Shown in pieces: positions 26,309 through 34,408 of a stretch of DNA of 64,000 bases. Each line of letters starts with the position of its first letter. Positions within the stretch are counted from its first letter, which is position 1. The notes beneath the pieces are model-generated. The model was not told the DNA's origin. It searched no databases and saw nothing but the letters and a program-made list of their open reading frames with translations. The stretch is taken from assembly GCA_947167445.1 (NCBI GenBank), contig CAMVID010000010.1, forward strand, positions 32,791 to 96,790, written 5' to 3'. Position numbers and translations under genes: made by a program. This DNA comes from G11 sp947167445 (GTDB taxonomy: Bacteria; Bacillota; Clostridia; Lachnospirales; Lachnospiraceae).

Positions 26309-26701
26309 CTATCTTCCAAATTTCGACATTCCGCGAGCCTTCTCAGCCGCCTGGACAACGTCATCCAAAGGTGCCCCAAAGGAAGCGGTGATTGCACATG
26401 AAACAGCCCCTTCCAAAATAGGTGCATCTGCTATCACAACTTTAATAGGCTCCTCCAGCAAATCCATTGCAGTCTGGGTGCTTAAGATAGCACTTCCCAG
26501 ATCGCACAGTACAAGGACCCCGTCTCCGTCATTGGCCTCCTTAATGGCCTCCATAATACGTATTGTGTCGGTGCCTATGCTTCCATCCTCCATACCGCCG
26601 CAGGCGATAATGGCCTTATGCTCGCCCGCCATCTGAAGTGCCAGGTCCCGCACACCTTCAGCAACGTTCTTGCTGTGTGAAACTATAACAATACCTACCA
26701 T
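26309..26701 (-). CDS. dhaM: Dihydroxyacetone kinase phosphotransfer subunit DhaM
   Basis: 130 residues, the single EIIA-mannose-like domain. The phosphorylated histidine is His9 in GIVIVSHSKNVAEG. Conserved segments GMEDGSIGTDTIRIMEAI and VLCDLGSAILSTQTA match DhaM. It lacks the HPr and EI-like fusions of the enterobacterial protein, so HPr must deliver the phosphate. It lies 18 bp after dhaL and 11 bp before the EI-like gene. Confidence 0.95.
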   Translation of the reverse strand: MVGIVIVSHSKNVAEGVRDLALQMAGEHKAIIACGGMEDGSIGTDTIRIMEAIKEANDGDGVLVLCDLGSAILSTQTAMDLLEEPIKVVIADAPILEGAVSCAITASFGAPLDDVVQAAEKARGMSKFGR

Positions 26702-26719
26702 ATTTCTGTCCCCTGCATT

Positions 26720-27334
26720 TTAAATAAAGTCCCTTATTGCTTCCAAAGTTAACAATGAAGATGTGGCCCCGGGATCCTGATGCCCGATGGAGCGCTCTCC
26801 AAGGTAGCTTGCTCTTCCCTTGGTAGCCTGAATTGTCTTTGTGTATTCGACTCCCATGGCCGCCGTTTCACACATTCTGGATAGAGCTGTTTTTATATCA
26901 ACTCCATTTTCAATGCTGGAGTTTAAGCTCTCGTATGCGGGAATCAGTGCGTCCAGCATGGTCTTCTCGCCCTGTACGGCCTTGCCTCTCATCTGGATTC
27001 CGGCAATGGCTTCCTTAAACATTTCTCTGGCATCTTCCAAAGTGATCTCGGTCTTGCCGGCCGCAGGTCCCGCAGCCTTCATGTACGCCGTTCCGTATAA
27101 AGGTCCGGAGGCTCCGCCAACCTTGGAAAGGAGTGTCATGCCAACCTTTTTTAAGGCCGCGCCTATATCCGTTTCATCCTGTGAAAGAGCTGCCAAAACC
27201 TCGGTAAAGCCTCTTGCCATGTTCACTCCGTGGTCCGCATCTCCTATTTCTCTGTCCAGGTCCGTAAGAAAATCCTTATTCTCGATTATCCTGTTTCCTA
27301 TGGCCTCAATACACTGATAAAGTCTGGTTGACAT
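26720..27334 (-). CDS. dhaL: Dihydroxyacetone kinase ADP-binding subunit DhaL
   Basis: 204 residues, typical DhaL length. The magnesium-binding aspartates are in LDREIGDADHGVNMARGF, and the nucleotide loop in KVGGASGPLYGTAYMKAA. DhaL holds ADP as a cofactor and transfers the phosphate received from DhaM to dihydroxyacetone on DhaK. It is the first gene of the dhaL-dhaM-EI-dhaK operon, with a strong GGAGG site and a near-consensus promoter upstream. Confidence 0.95.
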   Translation of the reverse strand: MSTRLYQCIEAIGNRIIENKDFLTDLDREIGDADHGVNMARGFTEVLAALSQDETDIGAALKKVGMTLLSKVGGASGPLYGTAYMKAAGPAAGKTEITLEDAREMFKEAIAGIQMRGKAVQGEKTMLDALIPAYESLNSSIENGVDIKTALSRMCETAAMGVEYTKTIQATKGRASYLGERSIGHQDPGATSSLLTLEAIRDFI

Positions 27335-27365
27335 CCCCTGTTCCTCCTCTTGTTACTTTTTCATA

Positions 27366-27432
27366 AAAAAGCACCCCTAAAACTGTGCTAATAGCACTTC
27401 TTATTATATCTTTCCTTGAATAAAAGTGTCAA
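27366..27432 (-). promoter_or_regulatory. dha promoter with operator-like dyad and leader hairpins
   Basis: On the minus strand TTGACA (27427-27432), an 18-bp spacer and TATAAT (27403-27408) make a strong promoter. Just downstream is the dyad GTGCTA-A-TAGCAC (27385-27397). The same AGCAC can instead pair with a later GTGCT that is followed by six Ts, so the leader could switch between two hairpins, one terminator-like. Stems are short (5-6 bp), so either operator or attenuation is possible. Confidence 0.65.
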
Positions 27433-27630
27433 TAAAGTCCTGCCATTATTAAGATTTTTTGTGTAAAAATCACAAATATCTCATAAATTGCAAATACAAC
27501 ATCCTAATTCTCCCCGGCAGCGAATTATAAGAATATATTTCGACGCTATTTGTATTTACCTCGCGGTTCATACATGGTAACTTTATTTTACAAACAACAC
27601 ATACCCGCATATGGGAGAAAGAGGTAGAGT

Positions 27631-29145
27631 ATGGAATTAATCACAATCGTAATTATCTTGGCTGTAATCGTACTCCTCGGCCTGATGGCCAGCGGATACG
27701 TAAAGGCACCTCCGGATAAGGCTTATATCATTTCCGGTATGAAGAAAAACCCCAAGATTCTCATTGGTCGCGCAGGCGTTAAGTTTCCTTTCTTAGAGAG
27801 AAAGGATACCCTGGTTCTCAAACAGATATCCATCGATATCAAGACCAACGGCTACGTTCCCACCTTGGACTTCATCGGTGTCGACATTGACGCAGTCGCA
27901 AAGGTAAGGGTTAAAACAGATCCCGAGGGCATCAAGGTTGCCATGAAGAACTTCCTTAACATGGACGAGCCCACAATCATCAGAGCCCTCACCGATTCCT
28001 TACAGGGTAACATGCGTGAGATCATCGGTACAGTTAAGCTTAAAGAATTAAACACCGACCGTAAGAAATTCGGTGACGAGGTTCAGGAAAAAGCTCAGAA
28101 GGACATGAATGCCTTAGGTATCGAAATCATTTCCTGTAACATCCAGAAGATTGAGGATGAAAAGGGATTGATTATCGCCCTTGGTCAGGACAACATGTCC
28201 CAGATTCAGAAGGATGCTTCCATTGCAAAGGCTCAGGCCGACAAGGATGTGGCTATTGCGGAAGCTGAGGCAAAGAGACTTGCCAATGAAGCTCAGGTTG
28301 CCGCTGAAACAGAAATTGCCGCAAAGCAGAATGAACTTCGAATCAAGCAGGCAGAGTTGAAGAAAGAATCCGATACACGTCAGGCAGAAGCCGATGCAGC
28401 TTACGAGATTCAGCAGCAGGAACAGCGTAAAACAATCGAGATCACAACCGCCAATGCAAACATTGCAAGACAGGAACGTGAAATCGAGCTCAGAAAGAAA
28501 GACGTTGAAGTAACCGAGCAGACTCTTGAAGCTGAAATCAAGAAGAAAGCAGAAGCCGAGAAATTCGCCCGTCAGCAGAAAGCCGAAGCAGACCTCTTCG
28601 AGCGTCAGCGTAAGGCAGAGGCTGAAAAGTTCGAGAGAGAAAAAGAAGCAGAAGCCAAGAAGATTCAGGCTGAGGCAGATCTTTTCTCAAAGGAAAAGGA
28701 AGCCGAAGGTATCAGAATGGTGGGTGAAGCTGAGGCTAAGGCCATCGAAGCCAAAGGTATTGCTGAAGCTGAGGCAATGGAAAAGAAAGCTGAAGCCATG
28801 AAGAAATACGGCCAGGCAGCAATGATCGAAATGATCGTAAAAGCCCTTCCCGACATGGCAGGTGCCATTGCAAAGCCTCTTGAGAACATCGACAAAGTTA
28901 CCATCATCGATGGCGGTAACGGCGAGAACGGTGTAAACTCCGTAGGCTCCTACGTACCCGGCGTCCTTGCCAAGACAATGGAAACCGTCAAGGAAGTAAC
29001 CGGCCTCGACATCGTGGACATCATGAAGGCCAACACCTACGACGCAAAGGTAACCAGAAACGTCAATGTAACAGGCCTGGATGAAGAATCCAAAAAAGCC
29101 GTTAAGGCTGCAGTCGTAACCGAAGCAGCTAAAGAGGATAAGTAA
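27631..29145 (+). CDS. Flotillin-like SPFH-domain membrane protein
   Basis: The 504-residue protein has one N-terminal membrane segment (about 3-22), an SPFH/band 7 domain (about 25-210, with YVKAPPDKAYIISGMKKNPK) and a long coiled coil rich in Ala, Glu and Lys (about 200-390). A flotillin-type C-terminal segment follows (MIEMIVKALPDMAGAIAKPL). Flotillins form oligomeric scaffolds in membrane microdomains. The NfeD partner often found next to them is absent. GAAAGAGG precedes the ATG and a strong terminator follows, so it is probably monocistronic. A second SPFH protein of a different subfamily is at 37415-38302. Confidence 0.93.
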   Translation: MELITIVIILAVIVLLGLMASGYVKAPPDKAYIISGMKKNPKILIGRAGVKFPFLERKDTLVLKQISIDIKTNGYVPTLDFIGVDIDAVAKVRVKTDPEGIKVAMKNFLNMDEPTIIRALTDSLQGNMREIIGTVKLKELNTDRKKFGDEVQEKAQKDMNALGIEIISCNIQKIEDEKGLIIALGQDNMSQIQKDASIAKAQADKDVAIAEAEAKRLANEAQVAAETEIAAKQNELRIKQAELKKESDTRQAEADAAYEIQQQEQRKTIEITTANANIARQEREIELRKKDVEVTEQTLEAEIKKKAEAEKFARQQKAEADLFERQRKAEAEKFEREKEAEAKKIQAEADLFSKEKEAEGIRMVGEAEAKAIEAKGIAEAEAMEKKAEAMKKYGQAAMIEMIVKALPDMAGAIAKPLENIDKVTIIDGGNGENGVNSVGSYVPGVLAKTMETVKEVTGLDIVDIMKANTYDAKVTRNVNVTGLDEESKKAVKAAVVTEAAKEDK

Positions 29146-29192
29146 ACCTCAAGCCGCAGGTGACAGAAAACAATACAATTTATAATACAAAG

Positions 29193-29223
29193 AGTCCCAA
29201 GGCTAACCACCTTGGGACTTTTT
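29193..29223 (+). terminator. Rho-independent terminator after the flotillin gene
   Basis: Stem AGTCCCAAGG / CCTTGGGACT with a 7-base loop and TTTTT, about 48 bp after the stop codon. Confidence 0.93.
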
Positions 29224-29238
29224 ATACTTAAATTTACA

Positions 29239-29376
29239 GTTCTCAGCCTCTATATATTTGTTTCAAAGGTACTCTGAGACGCTCGTTACTTAGCGAGGTA
29301 TTTTCGAGCTTAGTAACGTGAGCAGTCGAAGGTAGCGAAAGCGTGCCTGCGAAGCAAATATATAGAGGCTGAGAAC
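29239..29376. repeat. 138-bp inverted-repeat element with structured interior
   Basis: Perfect 22-bp arms lie at 29239-29260 and 29355-29376 (outer ends GTTCTCAGCC / GGCTGAGAAC). The interior can fold into GCTCGTTACTTAGC... / ...AGTAACGTGAGC. It follows the flotillin terminator and lies before the 3' end of the HEQEH protein gene. No ORF. It looks like a small mobile palindrome or a structured RNA, not a terminator, because no T-run follows. Confidence 0.75.
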
Positions 29377-29394
29377 GTCACTTTAGTGCAAACC

Positions 29395-29937
29395 CTAAGC
29401 TCTCAGGTCCGCAAACCCTCCATTGCCGGTAGCCTTCTGGGCTTTCTGGGCCTTCTCGTAGGGGTTGTCATCGCCGCCATACTTGATCTTGGTGGTGGTG
29501 GTGCCGCCTGCCACATAAACCCTTCCGCATTCGGGACAAACCGCCGTATGAATCGCCACAGAGGCCTGGATTACCTTGCCGTCGTTCTGAGCTGCCTTCT
29601 TGTAGGCATTGGACACGTGCTCCTGCTCATGGGCCCGCACTGCCGATGGTGCCTGGGTGGGGGAGATATGAGCAGCCGACTTAAAGGAAACCATCTCATT
29701 GGAACCGTCCTGGTACTTACGGTTCTTACAGGTCTGGCACTCTCTTGTGGGCTTTGTCTTCTCGCTTTTTTCCATGCCTGCAGTCCTGTTGTCCACCTTG
29801 GGTTTATCCCCGTTGATGGCAAGGGTTCCTGCTGCAGCTTCTGAGGAAGCATCAGTTTTTCCCAAAGCGGATGTGGGAATTAAACCGGCATTTCCGCCGC
29901 CGTTAATAGACATGGGGTCATTTCCAAAAGTTAACAT
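29395..29937 (-). CDS. SprA-like putative zinc metallopeptidase (HEQEH)
   Basis: About 180 residues from ATG 29935-29937, spaced behind GGAGGT; a GTG nine bases earlier is also in frame but overlaps the site. The protein has a low-complexity N-terminus, a CxxC pair in ECQTCKNRKY, then AVRAHEQEHVSNAYKKA, an HExxH-type motif, and a second CxxC in TAVCPECGRVYV. This combination resembles SprA-related proteins, a poorly characterised putative metallopeptidase family. There is no signal peptide or membrane segment. Zinc binding is likely; proteolysis is untested. It lies 18 bp upstream of nothing co-directional, but follows the MATE gene stop (29956) on the same strand. Confidence 0.7.
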   Translation of the reverse strand: MLTFGNDPMSINGGGNAGLIPTSALGKTDASSEAAAGTLAINGDKPKVDNRTAGMEKSEKTKPTRECQTCKNRKYQDGSNEMVSFKSAAHISPTQAPSAVRAHEQEHVSNAYKKAAQNDGKVIQASVAIHTAVCPECGRVYVAGGTTTTKIKYGGDDNPYEKAQKAQKATGNGGFADLRA

Positions 29938-29955
29938 TGCTGTCACCTCCTGTAC

Positions 29956-31296
29956 TTATGCGGGTTGCTTCTCCTGTCTGGCAAAATAATGAATCCAATC
30001 TGCCTTGAAATAATAGATTAAGAATATTATAGCACTGACTGACCATGTAAGAGGATATGCCCAGAAGATTACGTTAACCTTGGGAATAATCCTTACTATG
30101 ATCGTTATGTATGTGATACGTAACAGGCACCAGCTTGAAAGCATAACCGCCATGGGAACGGTGGTTTTGCCGGCACCTCTTAAAATGCCTGCCAGGCAAT
30201 GGTTAAGGGCTAAAAGGCAGTAAAACAGGCTCTCTGTTCTGGCCTGAGCTGCTCCTACACTTAATACATCGGCTTCTGAGCTGAACATCCTTAGAAGGAT
30301 GGGTGCAAGGCTGAATACCAGGACTCCGATGATTTCGGCACAGCCCACGCTTATGGCGGAGCCGATTCTGGCGCCCTTCTTGACTCTGTCGTAGTTGCCG
30401 GCTCCAAGATTCTGGCTGGTAAATGTGGTAAGGGCCATGCACATGCATGTTATGGGAAGGAAGGCAAAGCCTTCAAGTTTGAAGTAGCTTCCGCAGCCCG
30501 CCATTGCCACTGAACCAAAGGCGTTGATGTTGGACTGAACAACCACGTTGCCGATGGCGATAACGCTGTTTTGGATTCCCGTGGGAAAACCGATTTTGAG
30601 CTCCTTTGCCAGAATATCCCTGTTGATTCTGATTTTGTTTAAATATATTCTGTGAGGGCCATCAACTCTTAAGAGTTTGGTGAAGGCCAGGGCCATGCTT
30701 AAGAACTGGGCAATAATTGTGGCTGCTGCCGCTCCTCCGATTCCAAAGCCCAAAAACTTCACGAAAAGTACATCGAGAATGGTGTTGGTTACCGTACTTA
30801 CTATCAGGTAATACAGGGGGCGCTTGCTGTCACCCACGGCCTGGAACACGCTGCAGCATGCGGAATACCCCACGTTTCCGAGGCTTCCCATGAAAAATAT
30901 CTTAAAATACAGGACGGAATTGGGCATTACATCCTCGGGAGTGCCCATCCACCTGAGAAGTACCGGTGTGAAGAAATATCCCCACACGGTGAGGATAATG
31001 CCCATAATAGCGGCAAAAGCCAAAAGTGTGTGGGCCGCAACGGAAACACCTTCCATGTCCTTTGCACCATACTTCTTACCTATAATGACTGATCCGCCCA
31101 TAAAAAGGCCCATAATAAATCCAACCATCAGAAAAATCAAGCTTCCGGTTGTGCTCACGGCGGCCAGTGCTTCCTTGCCCAAAACGTTGCCGACTACCAC
31201 AGAATCCACAACATTATAGAGCTGTTGCAAAAGCTGCCCCATAAACAGAGGCAGCGCAAAAAATACAAGTTTTTTGGTTATAGAACCTTCTGTCAT
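29956..31296 (-). CDS. MATE-family exporter (second copy in window)
   Basis: The 446-residue protein has about twelve membrane helices. The start MTEGSITKKLVFFALPLFMGQLLQQLYNVVDSVVV matches the clostridial NorM/DinF-like MATE group; residues such as VGNVLGKEALAAVSTTGS are typical (quoted in parts). It differs strongly from the MATE at 18169, so it is not a recent duplicate. The start codon overlaps the stop of the C39-like peptidase gene (TAATG), so these two are probably coupled. A peptide or metabolite substrate is possible. The substrate is unknown. Confidence 0.92.
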   Translation of the reverse strand: MTEGSITKKLVFFALPLFMGQLLQQLYNVVDSVVVGNVLGKEALAAVSTTGSLIFLMVGFIMGLFMGGSVIIGKKYGAKDMEGVSVAAHTLLAFAAIMGIILTVWGYFFTPVLLRWMGTPEDVMPNSVLYFKIFFMGSLGNVGYSACCSVFQAVGDSKRPLYYLIVSTVTNTILDVLFVKFLGFGIGGAAAATIIAQFLSMALAFTKLLRVDGPHRIYLNKIRINRDILAKELKIGFPTGIQNSVIAIGNVVVQSNINAFGSVAMAGCGSYFKLEGFAFLPITCMCMALTTFTSQNLGAGNYDRVKKGARIGSAISVGCAEIIGVLVFSLAPILLRMFSSEADVLSVGAAQARTESLFYCLLALNHCLAGILRGAGKTTVPMAVMLSSWCLLRITYITIIVRIIPKVNVIFWAYPLTWSVSAIIFLIYYFKADWIHYFARQEKQPA

Positions 31297-31916
31297 TACA
31301 AATCCTTTTCAAGTATAACAATCGCACCTTCTCCATGCTCGCGGTGCCCACGAATCATATCCTCTTTCGGATAATCTGTAATCCCGTTTCCGTTCCAGGG
31401 ATCGGCGGCAATAAGCTTATCACCATCATGCCCCACCAAAAGGAGGCAATGCTCATTGCTGATCCATGTGTACTTCTCACCGGAGTCCTTAAGAATCCAT
31501 GAGGGACCCTCACGGGCGGGAAGCATGTCAATTCCGGTCCAGTAGAGAACCGGGATGTTTTTATCAATATATTCCGATACAAGTTCATCCGTATCCTTTA
31601 AAGATACCTCCAGGGCCTCATAGGGAAGTTTCTTTTCGGCAAAATAAGCCGCCAGGGCCTTGATTATAACCTTCGGAAAGCATCCGAAGGAATTGGAATC
31701 GTAGGGAGAACCCACAAAGGCTTTGTTGGGGTCCGGGCCGTAGGTTACCCCGTCCTTCTCCTCAAACCAGTCTTTCTCCAGATAATTATCGATAAAATCT
31801 CTTATATCTACATCTATGCCCAAAAACCTCAGATACATCATGGCAGAGATTGTCTCACAGCCTGTGGGATAATCGGGGCTCTGGTTGATGTAGGGCACTT
31901 TAATTTCTTTTCTCAT
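31296..31916 (-). CDS. C39-like cysteine peptidase-fold protein
   Basis: About 206 residues from ATG 31914-31916, which overlaps the stop of the lipoprotein gene (ATGA). The papain-like/peptidase_C39_2 pattern is visible: the catalytic-type cysteine in INQSPDYPTGCETISAMMYL, the histidine in EHCLLLVGHDGDKL, and the following aspartate in AADPWNG. There is no signal peptide on this start, unlike many secreted relatives. The domain cleaves peptides in bacteriocin processing or acts on the envelope in other settings. Tight coupling to a lipoprotein and a MATE exporter suggests a joint envelope or export role, which is inference. Confidence 0.85.
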   Translation of the reverse strand: MRKEIKVPYINQSPDYPTGCETISAMMYLRFLGIDVDIRDFIDNYLEKDWFEEKDGVTYGPDPNKAFVGSPYDSNSFGCFPKVIIKALAAYFAEKKLPYEALEVSLKDTDELVSEYIDKNIPVLYWTGIDMLPAREGPSWILKDSGEKYTWISNEHCLLLVGHDGDKLIAADPWNGNGITDYPKEDMIRGHREHGEGAIVILEKDL

Positions 31917-32938
31917 CAGTTTATTACCACCACGTTGTTGCTTTCGGCCTGCTTTAGTGATTTTCTGGTGGTGATGTCGAAGGTACATCCCTTAAAAACC
32001 AGAACGGAATCATCTGTAATATATACGAAATCGCTGTTGCTTCCTCTGTCCTGGAATACACAGTTATTGAAAGTAACCTGACTTTCACTTCTGCACTCAA
32101 TCTGGCTGTAGCCCTCATCAAATGTGAAGGTACAATCGTCAAATATAACATTCTCTGTGGAACTGAAATCCACAAGTCCATAAGAGCACTCACGGATCTT
32201 GGACATTCTGCAAAGAATGTTCTTGCTGTCGTAGGCGCCTATTCCGTAGGTTCCGCAGCCATAAAGATCAACGATAGATAAAGTTACCTCATCGCAGCTT
32301 TCAAAGTTTAATACGTCACCGGCGCAGGAGCCTCTTTCAGGGGTGTGGCCTGCGACTATGTTAAACAAAGATATATTTGTACAATTGTAGAAATCTATTA
32401 CGTTCGCATATCTTGGCTCACAGACCAGCTCTGCCTGCTTTGATACGTCATCACACATTATGGTGAGATTATCAATGTTCAGAAGAAGAAGCTCATTTCC
32501 GTCAAAACGCTCAGATGATGCCACAGTGGGCTCCGAAATTTCATATTGTTCATCATATGAAATCATATTGAGGCCTTCTATGGCTTCTGAAATATTGTAG
32601 GTGCCGGGCGAAAGATGAATAATCCTGTTGGATTCTATAGCTTCCACAAGCTCCAGTGCGTTTGAAACATACACTTCCTCCTGAGGTGCCACAGAACTCC
32701 CTGTAAGATCCTTTTCCACCTTGGCTCCTGAGGTCGAGGATTCTTCAATGCCACCGGCGTAGGTATCATAATCCTCTGCGGGGACAGCTTCCTCTTCAGT
32801 GTAGAGCTCTACCTCATTATCGGGCTCATGAAATATAATCCTCTTTAGTTTGCTGTATATTGACCATGGTCCGGAACATCCGGCCAGCATGGACGCCGCC
32901 AAAACAAGTGACATAAGTGTCAGTATTTTCTTCTTCAT
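31916..32938 (-). CDS. Lipoprotein with right-handed beta-helix repeats
   Basis: The 340-residue protein has a lipoprotein signal (MLAGC, Cys21) and a disordered acidic linker (about 40-90). Repeating short strands follow from about 90 to 335 (for example VIDFYNCTNISLFNIVAG, NFESCDEVTLSIVDLYGCG, VTFNNCVFQDRGS), the periodic pattern of a parallel beta-helix as in pectate-lyase-like and carbohydrate-binding proteins. No catalytic signature is clear. It is surface-anchored and translationally coupled to the C39-like gene. It could bind or modify a glycan, or be a structural envelope protein. Confidence 0.8.
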   Translation of the reverse strand: MKKKILTLMSLVLAASMLAGCSGPWSIYSKLKRIIFHEPDNEVELYTEEEAVPAEDYDTYAGGIEESSTSGAKVEKDLTGSSVAPQEEVYVSNALELVEAIESNRIIHLSPGTYNISEAIEGLNMISYDEQYEISEPTVASSERFDGNELLLLNIDNLTIMCDDVSKQAELVCEPRYANVIDFYNCTNISLFNIVAGHTPERGSCAGDVLNFESCDEVTLSIVDLYGCGTYGIGAYDSKNILCRMSKIRECSYGLVDFSSTENVIFDDCTFTFDEGYSQIECRSESQVTFNNCVFQDRGSNSDFVYITDDSVLVFKGCTFDITTRKSLKQAESNNVVVIN

Positions 32939-32942
32939 ACTC

Positions 32943-33368
32943 TCACCTCAGGCTTTTAAAGCCGAACATTTCCGCTATGGATTTCTTAAAACCGCCGTTT
33001 ATCACTTCAAAGGTTGAGCCTTCAATGTGAGGCTCAGGGAATCTCTCGTTCCATTTCTCCACAAGCTTCTCGGACAGCAAGTTGCTGACATCTGTGTCAA
33101 TTCCTTTGGCTGCAGGAACAAGGTATAAAGCTATAAGGACTCTTAAGTCTATGTAAAATCCCTCGATCTGACGTTTCTTTAATGTGGCTTCCTCTTCCTT
33201 GACCTTGTCGTAAAGGGCATCTACGGCAGCGTCCACATCTTCTGCCTTCATCCCTTCAAGAGCTGCCTCAAGCTTATCTTTATATTTGTTAAAAGCAAGC
33301 TCATAGTTCTTCTTGTTGAAGTTTCTAAGGAACTCCTGCTTATCGGCAAGCAAATCATAGGTTATCAT
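32943..33368 (-). CDS. Hypothetical helical protein in the envelope operon
   Basis: About 141 residues from ATG 33366-33368, which has AGGAGGAGC upstream and overlaps the end of the PAP2 gene by 14 bp. The protein is charged and mainly helical (EFLRNFNKKNYELAFNKYKD, AAVDALYDKVKEEEATLKKR), with a more hydrophobic segment FYIDLRVLIALYLVPAAKGI. No signal peptide and no recognised domain. It lies 4 bp before the beta-helix lipoprotein gene in a five-gene operon. I cannot assign a function. Confidence 0.75.
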   Translation of the reverse strand: MITYDLLADKQEFLRNFNKKNYELAFNKYKDKLEAALEGMKAEDVDAAVDALYDKVKEEEATLKKRQIEGFYIDLRVLIALYLVPAAKGIDTDVSNLLSEKLVEKWNERFPEPHIEGSTFEVINGGFKKSIAEMFGFKSLR

Positions 33369-34320
33369 TATTCTGCTCCTCCTCATTTCTGCCCCTGAAG
33401 GGTGCAAATCTAAATAACATAGGATAAACAGCAGTAATCAAAAAGATTATTACGCCGTATCTTAAGGTTCTTACAAGATGTGACAACAAAGTGCCGTTTG
33501 ACAGAAAGTCCTTTGAAAACGGAAGCTTAAGCAAAATGTTAAGACCAAAGTACAGAAGACCCGCCAAAGCAATTCGAAGAATTGCACTAAGGGGGCTTCT
33601 TGTCTCCTTAAAGTTCACATACCTTTTCTCAAAGGGTTCACCTAACATGAATCCCAAAAGCAGTCCGTAGGATGCAAAGTAGTCGTTGGTGTCACAGTAA
33701 AACATGCCGATGCCGCCAAGAACTGCCAGGATCACAAATATCACTCTTCTGTCACTGATTCGTCCGTATAAGGTGGAGACGAACATCATTACCGCAAGAC
33801 CCAAAACCCATCCGCATAAAACATCCGTAGGAAAATGACATCCCACAACTACTCTGGAAAAGCCAACCAGAAAGCTCAACACAACCGCAATTATAGCAAA
33901 GATTTTCTTATGATTCTTAGCATATCTTGCTATAGAAGAGTACGTTAATGCTGCATTTGTGGAATGACCGCTGGGGAAGGAATAACCCTGGGCCGCAATG
34001 TCATATAAATCCGCATCGGAATCCACGGGTCTTAAACACTTGATTCCCTCATTGTCAAAATATGGTCTTCTTCTGAAGAAAAGGTTCTTAATCATGGGAG
34101 CGGCACACAATCCGAGGCAGATTGTCGTTCCTATTTTCCTGCCCATCTCCTTGTTGTAAACCAGGTAAATGAAACTCATTATGACGATGAGTATCATTTC
34201 CTCTCCGAAGGCGGAAAACTGTGAAACAAAAGAAATTACCCCTTCCGGAATATGAGCCTGAAGCCACTCCATCAGAGCCACTTCCCAGTCAAAAGAAAAG
34301 CTGTAGCCTTCAAATACCAT
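33355..34320 (-). CDS. PAP2-family membrane phosphatase
   Basis: The 321-residue protein has about seven membrane helices. All three PAP2 signature motifs are present: KNLFFRRRPY (K-x6-RP), SFPSGHST (PSGH) and SRVVVGCHFPTD (SR-x5-H-x3-D). The family dephosphorylates lipid pyrophosphates or phosphatidic acid at the outer membrane face. As the first gene of the operon with a hypothetical protein, a beta-helix lipoprotein, a C39-like peptidase and a MATE exporter, it suggests a role in lipid-linked envelope chemistry. The exact substrate is unknown. Confidence 0.92.
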   Translation of the reverse strand: MVFEGYSFSFDWEVALMEWLQAHIPEGVISFVSQFSAFGEEMILIVIMSFIYLVYNKEMGRKIGTTICLGLCAAPMIKNLFFRRRPYFDNEGIKCLRPVDSDADLYDIAAQGYSFPSGHSTNAALTYSSIARYAKNHKKIFAIIAVVLSFLVGFSRVVVGCHFPTDVLCGWVLGLAVMMFVSTLYGRISDRRVIFVILAVLGGIGMFYCDTNDYFASYGLLLGFMLGEPFEKRYVNFKETRSPLSAILRIALAGLLYFGLNILLKLPFSKDFLSNGTLLSHLVRTLRYGVIIFLITAVYPMLFRFAPFRGRNEEEQNNDNL

Positions 34321-34408
34321 ATAAGGTCTCCTTTGCGTTTCGATTCTTAATCCTGTAATATAATATTATATCATACATCAGGGAATAATAGTCAGGGGTG
34401 TACAGCAA

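Noticed and set aside
29239..29376. tRNA or known small RNA in the 29-kb inverted repeat
   Set aside because: The fold is a long hairpin with an inner stem, with no cloverleaf, anticodon arm or TTC loop pattern.
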